DNA of 64,000 nucleotides from [Clostridium] citroniae WAL-17108 (GTDB taxonomy: Bacteria; Bacillota; Clostridia; Lachnospirales; Lachnospiraceae), in contig NZ_JH376423.1 in the NCBI RefSeq assembly GCF_000233455.1, forward strand, positions 124,001 to 188,000, written 5' to 3'. Position 1 is the first letter of the stretch; each line of letters opens with the position of its first letter. A program made the translations under genes and the position numbers. Shown piece by piece: positions 25,938 to 34,322 of this stretch. The notes beneath the pieces are model-generated. The model saw only the letters and a list, made by a program, of their open reading frames with translations. It was not told the DNA's origin and ran no database searches.

Positions 25938-26714
25938 TCACCGCTCCTGTAATGTGTTTTTCCGATATAAGATCAATAATCCCTTGAGCAAAAGGGCATC
26001 GTCCACAATGATCTTATGGCGGCAGAGCGGGGTGATGAATTTGGCCAGTCCGCCGGTGGCGATCACTGTGGGCTCTTCTCCAAGTTCCGCTTCCATGCGG
26101 TCCAAAATGCCATCGATCATATCCACATTGCCGTACACGATCCCGGATCTCATACAGTCAATGGTATTCTTGCCAATGACGTGGCCGGGGACCTCCAGGC
26201 TGATATAGGGCAGCTGCGCTGTCTTGCTGCTCAGGGAATTTAAGGATACCTTAAGTCCGGGAAGGATGACTCCTCCGATGTAATTTCCCTTCTTGTCCAC
26301 GGTGCACAGAGTGGTGGCGGTACCCATATCGATGACGATAAGAGGCAGGGGATGTTCATGGCTGGCGGCCACGGCATCTACGATCTGGTCGCTTCCCACT
26401 GTCTTTGGGTTGTCCATGATAATATTCATGCCGGTCTTCATGCCGGAGCCCACAAGAAGGGGAAGGATCCCGGTCACTTTTTCCACAGCGCTTAAAATAG
26501 TGGAATTAAGGGGAGGGACCACGGAGGAGAGAATGGCTCCCTCAATGGTGGAAATATCGATCTGGTGCATTTCCAAAATGTTCTTAAAACTCACAGCGTA
26601 TTCTGTATCGGTCCGTCCCTGATCCGTGGTGACCCGCTCGATAAAATATGTTTTTTCTTCGTCTATGCCGCCGATCACGGTGTTTGTATTGCCCATATCA
26701 ATGGCTAAAATCAT
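25938..26714 (-). CDS. coaX: Type III pantothenate kinase
   Basis: First step of CoA synthesis, phosphorylating pantothenate. The 258 residues begin 'MILAIDMGNTNTVIGG', the ASKHA phosphate-binding motif with the key Asp and Asn, and include 'GSGMKTGMNI', 'VIDMGTATTLCTV' (second phosphate motif) and 'VIATGGLAK' (adenosine motif). Length is normal. It is divergent from coaBC, so two CoA-synthesis genes share the 104-bp gap between them, and both sit beside the acyl-CoA operon. Confidence 0.96.
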   Translation of the reverse strand: MILAIDMGNTNTVIGGIDEEKTYFIERVTTDQGRTDTEYAVSFKNILEMHQIDISTIEGAILSSVVPPLNSTILSAVEKVTGILPLLVGSGMKTGMNIIMDNPKTVGSDQIVDAVAASHEHPLPLIVIDMGTATTLCTVDKKGNYIGGVILPGLKVSLNSLSSKTAQLPYISLEVPGHVIGKNTIDCMRSGIVYGNVDMIDGILDRMEAELGEEPTVIATGGLAKFITPLCRHKIIVDDALLLKGLLILYRKNTLQER

Positions 26715-26818
26715 TGGGGGGAACTCCTTTCCATTGGAAAAAATATGTGATATACTTTATCATGGATTGTAACATAGAAAAACGGGAAAGACAACCAGAG
26801 GATCGCATGGAGGATGAT

Positions 26819-28003
26819 ATGTTAAAAGGAAAGACCGTTCTTCTTGGAGTGACAGGAAGTATAGCAGCTTATAAGATTGCCGGCCTGGCAAGCATGCTGG
26901 TAAAGCAGGGGGTAAAGGTGCATGTGCTCATGACAGAGAATGCCACTAATTTCATCAACCCCATTACATTTGAAAGTCTCACAGGGAACAAATGCCTGGT
27001 GGACACATTTGACCGCAACTTTGAGTTCAGCGTGGAGCACGTGGCCCTGGCAAAACAGGCGGACGTGGTGATGGTGGCCCCGGCTTCCGCCAATGTCATT
27101 GGCAAGATCGCCCACGGCATTGCGGACGATATGCTGACTACCACGATCATGGCGTGCAGGTGCAGAAAGATCATAGCCCCTGCCATGAATACCAATATGT
27201 ATGAGAACCCTATTCTCCAGGATAACCTGGAGATCTGCCGCGGGTATGGGATGGAGGTTATCGACCCGGCCTGCGGTTATCTGGCCTGCGGGGATATCGG
27301 GGCCGGAAAGATGCCGGAGCCGGAGGTGTTATACCAATATATCCTGCGGGAGGCAGGCTATCCAAAGGACCTGGCAGGGAAGAAGATCCTTGTGACAGCC
27401 GGTCCCACCAGGGAGGCCATGGATCCGGTGCGCTACATTACCAACCATTCCACCGGCAAGATGGGATATGCCATTGCCCGGGTTGCGGCGTACCGCGGTG
27501 CCCAGGTCACCCTGGTAAGCGGTCCCGTGGACATGGCGCCGCCCCTGTTTGCAGATGTGGTGGCAGTGGAGAGCGCCAGACAGATGTTTGAGGCGGTCAC
27601 TTCACGCAGCCGGGAACAGGATATTATTATCAAGGCAGCTGCAGTGGCTGATTACAGGCCGGCCTCGGTGGGAACTGAGAAAATAAAGAAAAAGGACAGC
27701 GATCTTTCCATTGCCCTGGAGCGCACGGACGATATCCTTGGCTGGCTGGGCAGCCACCGCAGGGAAGGGCAGTTTTTGTGCGGATTTTCCATGGAAACCC
27801 AGAATATGCTGGAAAACTCAAGGGCAAAGCTTAAGAAAAAGCATATTGACATGATCGTTGCCAATAACCTGAAGGTGGAGGGCGCGGGATTCGGCACGGA
27901 TACCAATGTGGTCACGATCATCACAGAGAAGATGGAAAAGGAGCTTCCCATGATGTCCAAGGAGGAAGTGGCGGATTCCCTTCTCAGTGAGATCTGCGGC
28001 TGA
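26819..28003 (+). CDS. coaBC: Bifunctional phosphopantothenoylcysteine synthetase/decarboxylase
   Basis: Makes 4'-phosphopantetheine from 4'-phosphopantothenate and cysteine. The N-terminal CoaC flavoprotein domain (residues 1-180) shows 'LLGVTGSIAAYKIAGLAS', 'PASANVIGKIAHGIADDMLTT' (in part) and 'APAMNTNMYENP', the conserved PxMNxxMW-like motif. The C-terminal CoaB domain shows 'KKILVTAGPTREAMDPVRYITNHSTGKMG' (in part), 'AAAVADYRP' and 'KIKKKDSDL'. I chose ATG 26819 with GGAGG five bases upstream, giving 394 residues; the longer ORF start is unlike the family. Confidence 0.96.
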   Translation: MLKGKTVLLGVTGSIAAYKIAGLASMLVKQGVKVHVLMTENATNFINPITFESLTGNKCLVDTFDRNFEFSVEHVALAKQADVVMVAPASANVIGKIAHGIADDMLTTTIMACRCRKIIAPAMNTNMYENPILQDNLEICRGYGMEVIDPACGYLACGDIGAGKMPEPEVLYQYILREAGYPKDLAGKKILVTAGPTREAMDPVRYITNHSTGKMGYAIARVAAYRGAQVTLVSGPVDMAPPLFADVVAVESARQMFEAVTSRSREQDIIIKAAAVADYRPASVGTEKIKKKDSDLSIALERTDDILGWLGSHRREGQFLCGFSMETQNMLENSRAKLKKKHIDMIVANNLKVEGAGFGTDTNVVTIITEKMEKELPMMSKEEVADSLLSEICG

Positions 28004-28036
28004 AGCGTATTGCCATGGGATGTGAGAGGATAAGCC

Positions 28037-28065
28037 TTGACTTATGGTCATATTCATAATAAAAT
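28037..28065 (+). promoter_or_regulatory. Sigma-A-type promoter for prfC
   Basis: TTGACT (28037-28042) and TAAAAT (28060-28065) are 17 bp apart, about 60 bp before the prfC start. Confidence 0.65.
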
Positions 28066-28123
28066 AAAAAATTAGACTTAAAAAGTGCATTGGAACAAAT
28101 ACTAAAAAATGGAGGACAAAAAC

Positions 28124-29728
28124 TTGTCAAAGATAGATGACCAGTTGGCAGAAGAGATTAAAAAGCGGAGGACATTTGCAATCATATCCCATCCCGATGC
28201 AGGTAAGACCACATTGACTGAGAAGTTCCTGCTTTACGGGGGCGCCATTAACCTGGCCGGAACCGTAAAGGGCCGCAAGGCAGCCAAGCACGCGGTGTCT
28301 GACTGGATGGAGATTGAGAAGGAGAGAGGTATCTCCGTTACTTCGTCAGCCATGCAGTTTAATTATGAAGGATTCTGTATCAATATCCTGGATACACCGG
28401 GACACCAGGACTTCTCCGAGGATACCTACCGTACCCTGATGGCGGCTGACTCGGCCGTCATGGTGATCGATGGCTCCAAAGGTGTGGAGGCACAGACCAT
28501 TAAGCTGTTTAAGGTATGCGTTATGCGCCATATCCCCATCTTTACCTTTATCAACAAATTTGACCGTGAGGCCAGGGATCCCTACGAGCTGATGGACGAG
28601 ATTGAAAATGTGCTGGGCATCCGCACCTGTCCCGTGAACTGGCCCATAGGATGCGGGAAGAGCTTTAAAGGGGTTTACGACCGCTTTACGAAAAAGATAA
28701 CCACCTTTACCGCTGCCATGGGCGGGGCAAAGGAAGTGGAGAGCCAGGAATATGATTTGGATGAGGCTGATCTGGACAGTATCATCGGGCACGACTATCA
28801 CCAGCAGCTTACTGACGATATCGAGCTTTTGGACGGGGCCAGCGATGAACTGGACATGGACCGGGTGCAGCGGGGAAACCTGTCGCCTGTGTTCTTTGGT
28901 TCAGCTTTGACGAATTTCGGTGTGGAGACATTCCTGGAGCATTTCCTTAAGATGACCACCACGCCTCTTTCAAGAAAGACGCTGGACGGGGAGATCGACC
29001 CCTTCCGCCCGGATTTTTCCGCTTTTGTGTTTAAGATCCAGGCCAACATGAACAAGGCCCACAGGGACAGGATCGCTTTCATGCGCATCTGTTCCGGTAA
29101 ATTTGAGGCCGGCATGGAGGTGAACCATGTGCAGGGGGGGAAGAAGATCCGTCTGACCCAGCCCCAGCAGCTTATGGCCCAGGACCGTAAGATCGTGGAG
29201 GAGGCGTATGCGGGGGATATCATTGGCGTGTTTGATCCCGGTATCTTTTCCATCGGGGATACGCTGTGCGTCTCCAATGAAAAGTTTGAGTTTGAGGGGA
29301 TCCCCACCTTTGCGCCCGAGCACTTTGCCAGGGTGCGCCAGGTGGATACCATGAAGCGCAAGCAGTTTATTAAGGGTGTGAACCAGATCGCCCAGGAGGG
29401 CGCTATCCAGATCTTCCAGGAATTTAATTCCGGGATGGAGGAGATCATTGTGGGGGTGGTTGGCGTGCTGCAGTTTGAAGTGCTGACATACCGCCTCCAG
29501 AATGAGTATAATGTGGAGGTTATTCTGGAGAAACTTCCCTTTGAGCATATCCGCTGGGTGGAGAATCCGGAGGAGGTGGATGTGGCCCGGATCCAGGGGA
29601 CATCCGATATGAAGCGAATCAAGGATCTTAAGGACAATCCGCTGCTTTTGTTCATTAACAGCTGGAGCGTGGGAATGGTCCTGGACCGCAACCCCAACCT
29701 GAGGCTCAGTGAATTTGGCAAGGCATAA
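28124..29728 (+). CDS. prfC: Peptide chain release factor 3
   Basis: Translational GTPase that recycles class I release factors from terminated ribosomes. The G1 motif SHPDAGKTT, G3 'DTPGHQDF', G4 'NKFD' and the effector-region 'ERGISVTSSAMQF' are present, followed by domain II ('FSAFVFKIQANM') and the RF3-specific C-terminal domain. I favour the TTG at 28124, eight bases after GGAGG, giving 534 residues; the ATG at 28109 includes the ribosome site itself and has none of its own. The length matches RF3. Confidence 0.95.
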   Translation: MSKIDDQLAEEIKKRRTFAIISHPDAGKTTLTEKFLLYGGAINLAGTVKGRKAAKHAVSDWMEIEKERGISVTSSAMQFNYEGFCINILDTPGHQDFSEDTYRTLMAADSAVMVIDGSKGVEAQTIKLFKVCVMRHIPIFTFINKFDREARDPYELMDEIENVLGIRTCPVNWPIGCGKSFKGVYDRFTKKITTFTAAMGGAKEVESQEYDLDEADLDSIIGHDYHQQLTDDIELLDGASDELDMDRVQRGNLSPVFFGSALTNFGVETFLEHFLKMTTTPLSRKTLDGEIDPFRPDFSAFVFKIQANMNKAHRDRIAFMRICSGKFEAGMEVNHVQGGKKIRLTQPQQLMAQDRKIVEEAYAGDIIGVFDPGIFSIGDTLCVSNEKFEFEGIPTFAPEHFARVRQVDTMKRKQFIKGVNQIAQEGAIQIFQEFNSGMEEIIVGVVGVLQFEVLTYRLQNEYNVEVILEKLPFEHIRWVENPEEVDVARIQGTSDMKRIKDLKDNPLLLFINSWSVGMVLDRNPNLRLSEFGKA

Positions 29729-29758
29729 TGAAACAGGGAAATGTAAGGAGGTAATGAC

Positions 29759-30205
29759 ATGAGTAAAATTGATGTTGTAAGGGCAGCCATGGTGGAGGCC
29801 ATGAAGGCAAAGGACAAGGCAAGGAAGGATTCCCTTTCCATGCTGTTATCCGCCCTTAAGAACGCACAGATAGATAAGAGGGAGCCTTTGACCGAGGCGG
29901 AGGAAGACGCGATTGTGAAAAAGGAGATCAAGCAGACCCAGGAGACCTATGACCTGGCTCCGGCCGACCGTGAGGATATCCGCCGGGATGCCGCCGCAAG
30001 GCTTGCTGTGTACAGGGAATTTGCGCCGGAGGACATGAGTGTGGAGCAGATCAAAGAAGTCATAGCTTCCGTTCTGGAGGAACTGGGGCTGGCATCCCCC
30101 ACAGCAAAGGATAAAGGGGCCATCATGAAGGTGCTGATGCCAAGGGTAAAGGGCAAGGCCGATGGAAAAGTGGTCAATGAGACATTGGCATCCATGTTGA
30201 ATTAG
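29759..30205 (+). CDS. yqeY: GatB/YqeY domain protein
   Basis: A 148-residue helical protein of the YqeY family, related to the tRNA-binding tail domain of GatB. Visible are 'AMKAKDKARKDSLSMLLSALKNAQIDKR' (in part), 'EAEEDAIVKKEIKQTQET' and the C-terminal 'KGAIMKVLMPRVKGKADGKVVNE' (in part). Its exact role is unknown, probably linked to tRNA or translation. AAGGAGG precedes ATG 29759. It lies between prfC and a dipeptidase gene with short gaps, suggesting co-transcription. Confidence 0.92.
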   Translation: MSKIDVVRAAMVEAMKAKDKARKDSLSMLLSALKNAQIDKREPLTEAEEDAIVKKEIKQTQETYDLAPADREDIRRDAAARLAVYREFAPEDMSVEQIKEVIASVLEELGLASPTAKDKGAIMKVLMPRVKGKADGKVVNETLASMLN

Positions 30206-30223
30206 AGAAAAGGAGTTCTTAAA

Positions 30224-31630
30224 ATGGATTATAGAAAAGAGATTGAAGGATTTATTGACAGCCACAGGGAAGATATGATAGAGGATATCTGCAGGCTCTG
30301 CAGGATCAACAGCGAGAAGATGCCTTATACGGAAGGAAAACCTTACGGTGAGGGAACCTTTGAGGCCCTCCAGGCAGCCCTTTCCATGGCTGAGGGCTAT
30401 GGATTTTCCATTACCAATTATGATAATTACGTGGGAACCGCTGATCTCAATGACAAGGAAAGCCAGCTGGATATCCTGGCCCATCTGGATGTAGTGCCTG
30501 CCGGCGAGGGATGGACAGAGACATCGGCCTATGAGCCGGTTGTTAAGGACGGAAAGCTGTTTGGACGCGGCACTGCGGATGATAAGGGCCCGGCAGTGGC
30601 AGCCCTCTATGCCATGAGGGCGGTGAAGGAGCTGGGGATCCCCCTGAATAAGAACGTCCGCCTGATCCTGGGAACGGATGAGGAGTGCGGAAGCTCTGAT
30701 ATAGCCTATTACTATGACAAGGAAAAGGAAGCTCCCATGACATTTTCACCAGATGCGGAATTTCCTGTGATCAACATTGAAAAAGGGCGCCTGGAGGGAC
30801 ATTTCCATGCTGAGTTTAAGGCTTCCGAGGCAGTGCCCAGACTTGTGAAGGTGGAGGCCGGCATCAAGGCCAACGTAGTGCCGGGCAAGGCCAAGGCAAC
30901 GGTGGAGGGAATCGATCTGGCAACCCTGGAGACACTGGCGGAGGAGATGAAGGCGGAGACAGGTATTTCCTTTGGCTTTGAAGGCAGCTTCCCTGTATTC
31001 CGTATCACTGCCCAGGGAGAGGGCGCCCATGCCTCCACTCCCCAGGAGGGAAAGAATGCCCTCACCGGACTTCTGTTATACCTGACGCGTCTGCCCCTGG
31101 CAGAATGCGGGCAGATGGACGCTGTCAAAGCGCTTGTGGAGCTGTTTCCTCACGGAGACACCTGCGGAAAGGCTGCCGGGATCGCCATGGAGGATGAACT
31201 GTCCGGAGCCCTTACCCTCGCGTTCAGTATGCTGACTGTTTCATCAGACAGTCTGGAAGGCATATTTGACAGCCGCTGCCCCATCTGCTCCAATGAGGAT
31301 AATGTACTCAGGACAGTGAAGAAAAACATGGCAGACAAGGGCGTGACACTGGAGAATGAGACCATGGTGCCTCCTCACCATGTGGATGGAAACTCCCGCT
31401 TTGTAAAAACGCTGCTGGCCTGCTACGAGGAGTACACAGGACTTCAGGGAAGCTGTGAATCCACTGGCGGCGGTACCTATGTTCATCACCTGAAGAACGG
31501 CGTTGCCTTTGGAGCGGCCCTTCCGGATACGGATAACAGGATGCACGGCGCGGATGAATTCGCGGTGGTGGATGAGCTGGTGGTCAGCGCCAAGATATTT
31601 GCTCAGGCAATCGTGGAACTGTGCCGCTGA
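30224..31630 (+). CDS. M20-family dipeptidase, PepV-like
   Basis: Zinc-dependent amino- or dipeptidase of the PepV/carnosinase-like M20A group, cytoplasmic. The metal-site motifs are visible: 'LAHLDVVPAGEGW' (His and the Asp two residues later), 'GRGTADDKGP' (bridging Asp), 'GTDEECGSSD' (catalytic Glu-Glu) and 'TGGGTYVHHL' near the C-terminus; the lid domain contains 'AHASTPQEGKNA' with the transition-state His. The 468 residues match PepV. It probably hydrolyses dipeptides imported for growth on amino acids. Confidence 0.92.
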   Translation: MDYRKEIEGFIDSHREDMIEDICRLCRINSEKMPYTEGKPYGEGTFEALQAALSMAEGYGFSITNYDNYVGTADLNDKESQLDILAHLDVVPAGEGWTETSAYEPVVKDGKLFGRGTADDKGPAVAALYAMRAVKELGIPLNKNVRLILGTDEECGSSDIAYYYDKEKEAPMTFSPDAEFPVINIEKGRLEGHFHAEFKASEAVPRLVKVEAGIKANVVPGKAKATVEGIDLATLETLAEEMKAETGISFGFEGSFPVFRITAQGEGAHASTPQEGKNALTGLLLYLTRLPLAECGQMDAVKALVELFPHGDTCGKAAGIAMEDELSGALTLAFSMLTVSSDSLEGIFDSRCPICSNEDNVLRTVKKNMADKGVTLENETMVPPHHVDGNSRFVKTLLACYEEYTGLQGSCESTGGGTYVHHLKNGVAFGAALPDTDNRMHGADEFAVVDELVVSAKIFAQAIVELCR

Positions 31631-31657
31631 CCTGGTATCAGATGATAAAATAGGGAA

Positions 31658-31690
31658 CCCCTGTCCTGCCGGAGGCGGCAGGACAGGGGG
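31658..31690. terminator. Strong stem-loop after the dipeptidase gene
   Basis: A perfect 14-bp stem (31658-31671 with 31676-31689) with a 4-nt GAGG loop, but no T run follows, so termination would be weak or factor-assisted. It may instead stabilise the mRNA end. Confidence 0.5.
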
Positions 31691-31794
31691 CCGGGATCGG
31701 CAGGCAGAGGTCCCGGGATCGGACAATGCAGCGGTTTAACGGCAGATTATTATGCCGGATTGTTATGCCAGTAAGCTGGCATGGGAGGAAGGGT

Positions 31795-32712
31795 ATGAAA
31801 AGGATCAGGATTATGGCGGCCGTTTTGGCAATTGCCATGGCTGCGGCCGCGTCTTCAGGATGCGGTGCGGACAGCAAAGATGGCGGAGACCGGACCACGG
31901 CCCAGCCTGCAAAACAGCAGGAGCCATCGGAGGAAACCACAACAGGATCTGCACAGGATGCAGAGCAGGATGAGGGGAAAGACGACAGCGCTAAAGCGTC
32001 CGGGGAAACATACAGGAAGATTCCTGATCCGGTTGTCAAGGACGGGGATAAGATCCTTTTTGTGGGAAACAGCCATACATATACCAATGATCTTCCGGGT
32101 ATGTTCTTTGAGATGGCGCAGGCCGGGGGGCATGGGGTGGATGTGTATGACCTGACGGAGGGGTCCTATACGCTCCAGCGCTTTTCAGACCCGGAAGATG
32201 AACTGGGCGAGATCCTTACTGATGCGCTGCAAAGTGAACCATGGGATTTTGTGGTCCTTCAGGAGAACACCAATGCGGCTGTTGCTTTCAATGCAAAAAA
32301 GGATATGTACCCCTATGCGCGGAAACTGGACGAGATGATCAAGGCCGCAGGAGGCCAGACCGCATTTCTCATGACCTGGGCACCGGAGGAAGGCGCAGGT
32401 GCCTTTTCCAGGGAAATGGTGCAGGGACAGCTGGCAGCCGGATACAGGACCATTGCAGAGGAGCTGGACGCGCTGCTGATCCCCGGAGGGGAAGTATTTG
32501 CCAAAGCCTTGGAGCAGGATGAGGAACTGCAGCTCTGGGGGGAGGATGGTCAGCATCCTTCCGTGGAGGGGACGTATCTGGCAGCATGTACGGCCTATGC
32601 TTTGTTATTCCAGGAGACGCCTGTGGGAAATCCATATCTGGCCGATCTGGATCAGGACAAGGCTCAGGAACTTCAGGGCATGGCACAGGCATTTATACTG
32701 GATCAGGATTAG
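31795..32712 (+). CDS. SGNH-hydrolase-like lipoprotein (DUF4886 type)
   Basis: A 305-residue predicted lipoprotein. The signal sequence ends in the lipobox SSGC (about residues 18-21), followed by a low-complexity acidic linker. The main domain has 'KILFVGNSHTYTNDL' in place of the GDS block I, 'DFVVLQENTN' and 'EDGQHPSVEGTYLAA', the DxxH block V, so Ser, Asp and His of an SGNH esterase are present. I chose ATG 31795 behind GGGAGG. Substrate unknown; a surface carbohydrate esterase is a fair guess. Confidence 0.8.
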   Translation: MKRIRIMAAVLAIAMAAAASSGCGADSKDGGDRTTAQPAKQQEPSEETTTGSAQDAEQDEGKDDSAKASGETYRKIPDPVVKDGDKILFVGNSHTYTNDLPGMFFEMAQAGGHGVDVYDLTEGSYTLQRFSDPEDELGEILTDALQSEPWDFVVLQENTNAAVAFNAKKDMYPYARKLDEMIKAAGGQTAFLMTWAPEEGAGAFSREMVQGQLAAGYRTIAEELDALLIPGGEVFAKALEQDEELQLWGEDGQHPSVEGTYLAACTAYALLFQETPVGNPYLADLDQDKAQELQGMAQAFILDQD

Positions 32713-32775
32713 ATCAGAACCGGATGAGGATCAGAGCAGGATCAGATCAGGATCATATCAGAGCAGGATCAGACT
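32701..32775. repeat. GATCAG-rich degenerate repeat tract
   Basis: The motif GATCAG or close variants recurs many times across the end of the lipoprotein gene and the following spacer, apparently from slippage. No function is evident. Confidence 0.6.
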
Positions 32776-32786
32776 GCAAAAAAGTC

Positions 32787-32815
32787 TTGACAAATACCAT
32801 TGGGTGATGTATCTT
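32787..32815 (+). promoter_or_regulatory. Promoter of the metNIQ leader
   Basis: TTGACA (32787-32792, perfect) and TATCTT (32810-32815) are 17 bp apart. Transcription would start near 32822, leaving a leader of about 480 nt before metN. Confidence 0.7.
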
Positions 32816-32869
32816 CTTAACTAAGACAATTCCTAGTTGATCTATAGAGAATAAATACAGGAGGATCTT

Positions 32870-32962
32870 ATGAATCAGTTCAAAGCCATGCAGATGAATA
32901 TGGATATGATGAACGGCATGTACATGATGATGTGCTGTGTATCCGCATGGGCAAAAAACTGA
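32870..32962 (+). CDS. Met/Cys-rich 30-residue leader peptide of metNIQ
   Basis: A short ORF with AGGAGG (32860-32865) at good spacing before ATG 32870. Of its 30 codons ten are ATG (residues 1, 7, 9, 11, 13, 14, 17, 19, 20, 21), and the run of three ATG at 19-21 is followed by two Cys codons (22, 23). It lies about 50 bases past a near-consensus promoter, and 66 bases before an intrinsic terminator, upstream of the methionine ABC importer genes. This is the classical layout of a leader peptide for transcription attenuation, where ribosome stalling on scarce aminoacyl-tRNA prevents termination. Mechanism is inference; a true small Met-rich protein is the alternative. Confidence 0.75.
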   Translation: MNQFKAMQMNMDMMNGMYMMMCCVSAWAKN

Positions 32963-33028
32963 ATGTAAGTACCAACTGTATGGATTGTGATGAATTTAGA
33001 TTGAGTTGCTTTGGGAGAGAATCTTTCA

Positions 33029-33064
33029 GGCCGCAAGTCCTTGCAGGACGTGCGGCCCTTTTTA
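33029..33064 (+). terminator. Leader terminator / candidate attenuator of metNIQ
   Basis: A 12-bp stem with one mismatch (33029-33040 with 33046-33057) and a 5-nt loop is followed by CTTTTTA. It lies between the leader peptide and metN, so metNIQ expression needs read-through or an unseen downstream promoter. Confidence 0.75.
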
Positions 33065-33182
33065 TATCATAGAAAATTCCTCTGAAAATCCCTATGATAC
33101 AAATAACGCTCCGCGGGGATTGCGCTGCGGCGGAAGGGAAGATGTTGCTGAAGCGACCCGCCGCAGGCGGAGAATCCCGCGG
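33065..33182 (+). other. Structured RNA segment between leader terminator and metN
   Basis: Two stem-loops are visible: TATCATAG (33065-33072) with CTATGATA (33092-33099), and a GC-rich nested element in which 33111-33121 pairs with 33173-33182 (one bulged G) and 33125-33133 pairs perfectly with 33158-33166. A T-rich tract (33189-33200) follows the second, which could make it another terminator. It does not match the S-box or T-box consensus as I know them. The bases 33201-33304 show nothing else besides the metN ribosome site. Confidence 0.55.
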
Positions 33183-33304
33183 GCAGGATTCTTTGTTTTA
33201 TTCAGGGGCTCCGGCAAAATCATATCATGGGGATCGCCCGGCGCCCGACCCAACTTGCCAAGGCGGATTAAATACTGGAATAACAGAAGAAAGGAACAAA
33301 AGCC

Positions 33305-34321
33305 ATGGAAGATAACAAAGAAAATGCCATCATACGTCTGGAGGGACTGGGAAAACAGTTTCAGACGTCCGGCGGCCCGGTGACAGCGCTGGAGGATATT
33401 AATCTGGAGATCCGCAGCGGAGAGGTTTTTGGTATTATCGGATTGTCAGGGGCAGGCAAAAGCACCCTGGTGCGCTGCATTAATTATCTTGAGGTGCCCA
33501 CTTCAGGCAAGGTGATCTTTGAGGGAAAGAACCTGTCGGCCATGAAGGACAGGGAGAAGCGGCTGGCCAGGCGGTCCATGGGAATGATATTCCAGCAGTT
33601 TAACCTCCTGGCGCAGAGGAATGTGCTCCAGAATGTGTGCTTCCCCCTGGAAATTGCCGGGACAGCCAAAGGTGAGGCGAAAAAACGGGCGGAGGAACTG
33701 CTGCGCCTGGTGGGCCTTGAGGACAGGATGAAGGCGTATCCGGCCCAGCTGTCCGGCGGGCAGAAGCAGAGGGTGGCTATTGCAAGGGCCATGGCCACCA
33801 ATCCAAAGGTACTTCTCTGTGATGAGGCCACCAGCGCCCTGGACCCCAATACCACCAAGTCCATACTGGAACTTCTGAAGAAGATAAACAAGGAGATGGG
33901 GATCACCGTCATTGTGATCACCCATGAGATGGCTGTTATCGAAGCGATCTGTGACAGGGTGGCTATTATTGATCACAGCCATATTGCAGAGGTGGGAAAG
34001 GTGTCTGAAATTTTTTCGGGTCCCAAATCTGATATCGGCCGTCAGCTGATCCTGGGGGATGTGACAGCCCAGAGGACCAGCTTTGGAACCTCCAGGCAGA
34101 TCCGTATCATATTTGACGGAAGGGAGTCCTCGGAGCCTGTGATCGCGAACATGGTGCTGGCCTGTAAGGTGCCGGTGAATATCATGCACGCGGACACAAG
34201 GGATATCGAGGGCAAGGCCATGGGGCAGATGATCATCCAGCTGCCTGAGGACGATACGGATGCGGGCAGGATATGCAATTATTTAAAGACAGCCAATGTG
34301 GCGTTTGAGGAGGTGCGGTGA
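33305..34321 (+). CDS. metN: Methionine ABC importer ATP-binding protein
   Basis: Energises methionine uptake. The 338 residues hold Walker A GLSGAGKST (about 46-54), the Q-loop 'IFQQFNLL', signature LSGGQKQRVAIARA, Walker B 'VLLCDEATSALD' and switch His in 'VITHEM'. The C-terminal hundred residues form the NIL domain that senses methionine and trans-inhibits the transporter in E. coli MetNI. AAAGGAA precedes ATG 33305. First gene of metNIQ, under the Met-rich leader. Confidence 0.95.
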   Translation: MEDNKENAIIRLEGLGKQFQTSGGPVTALEDINLEIRSGEVFGIIGLSGAGKSTLVRCINYLEVPTSGKVIFEGKNLSAMKDREKRLARRSMGMIFQQFNLLAQRNVLQNVCFPLEIAGTAKGEAKKRAEELLRLVGLEDRMKAYPAQLSGGQKQRVAIARAMATNPKVLLCDEATSALDPNTTKSILELLKKINKEMGITVIVITHEMAVIEAICDRVAIIDHSHIAEVGKVSEIFSGPKSDIGRQLILGDVTAQRTSFGTSRQIRIIFDGRESSEPVIANMVLACKVPVNIMHADTRDIEGKAMGQMIIQLPEDDTDAGRICNYLKTANVAFEEVR

Positions 34322-34322
34322 G

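Noticed and set aside
28798..29931. 377-codon minus-strand ORF opposite prfC
   Set aside because: Shadow of the release factor 3 gene; Ser/Thr-rich artefact of codon bias.
32701..32775. Binding-site array of GATCAG motifs
   Set aside because: Spacing is irregular and the tract begins inside the 3' end of a coding region; slippage is a simpler explanation.
32822..33304. S-box (SAM) or T-box riboswitch before metNIQ
   Set aside because: The conserved S-box core and the T-box GGTGGTACCGCG-like sequence were looked for by eye and not found; an Rfam search would be decisive.
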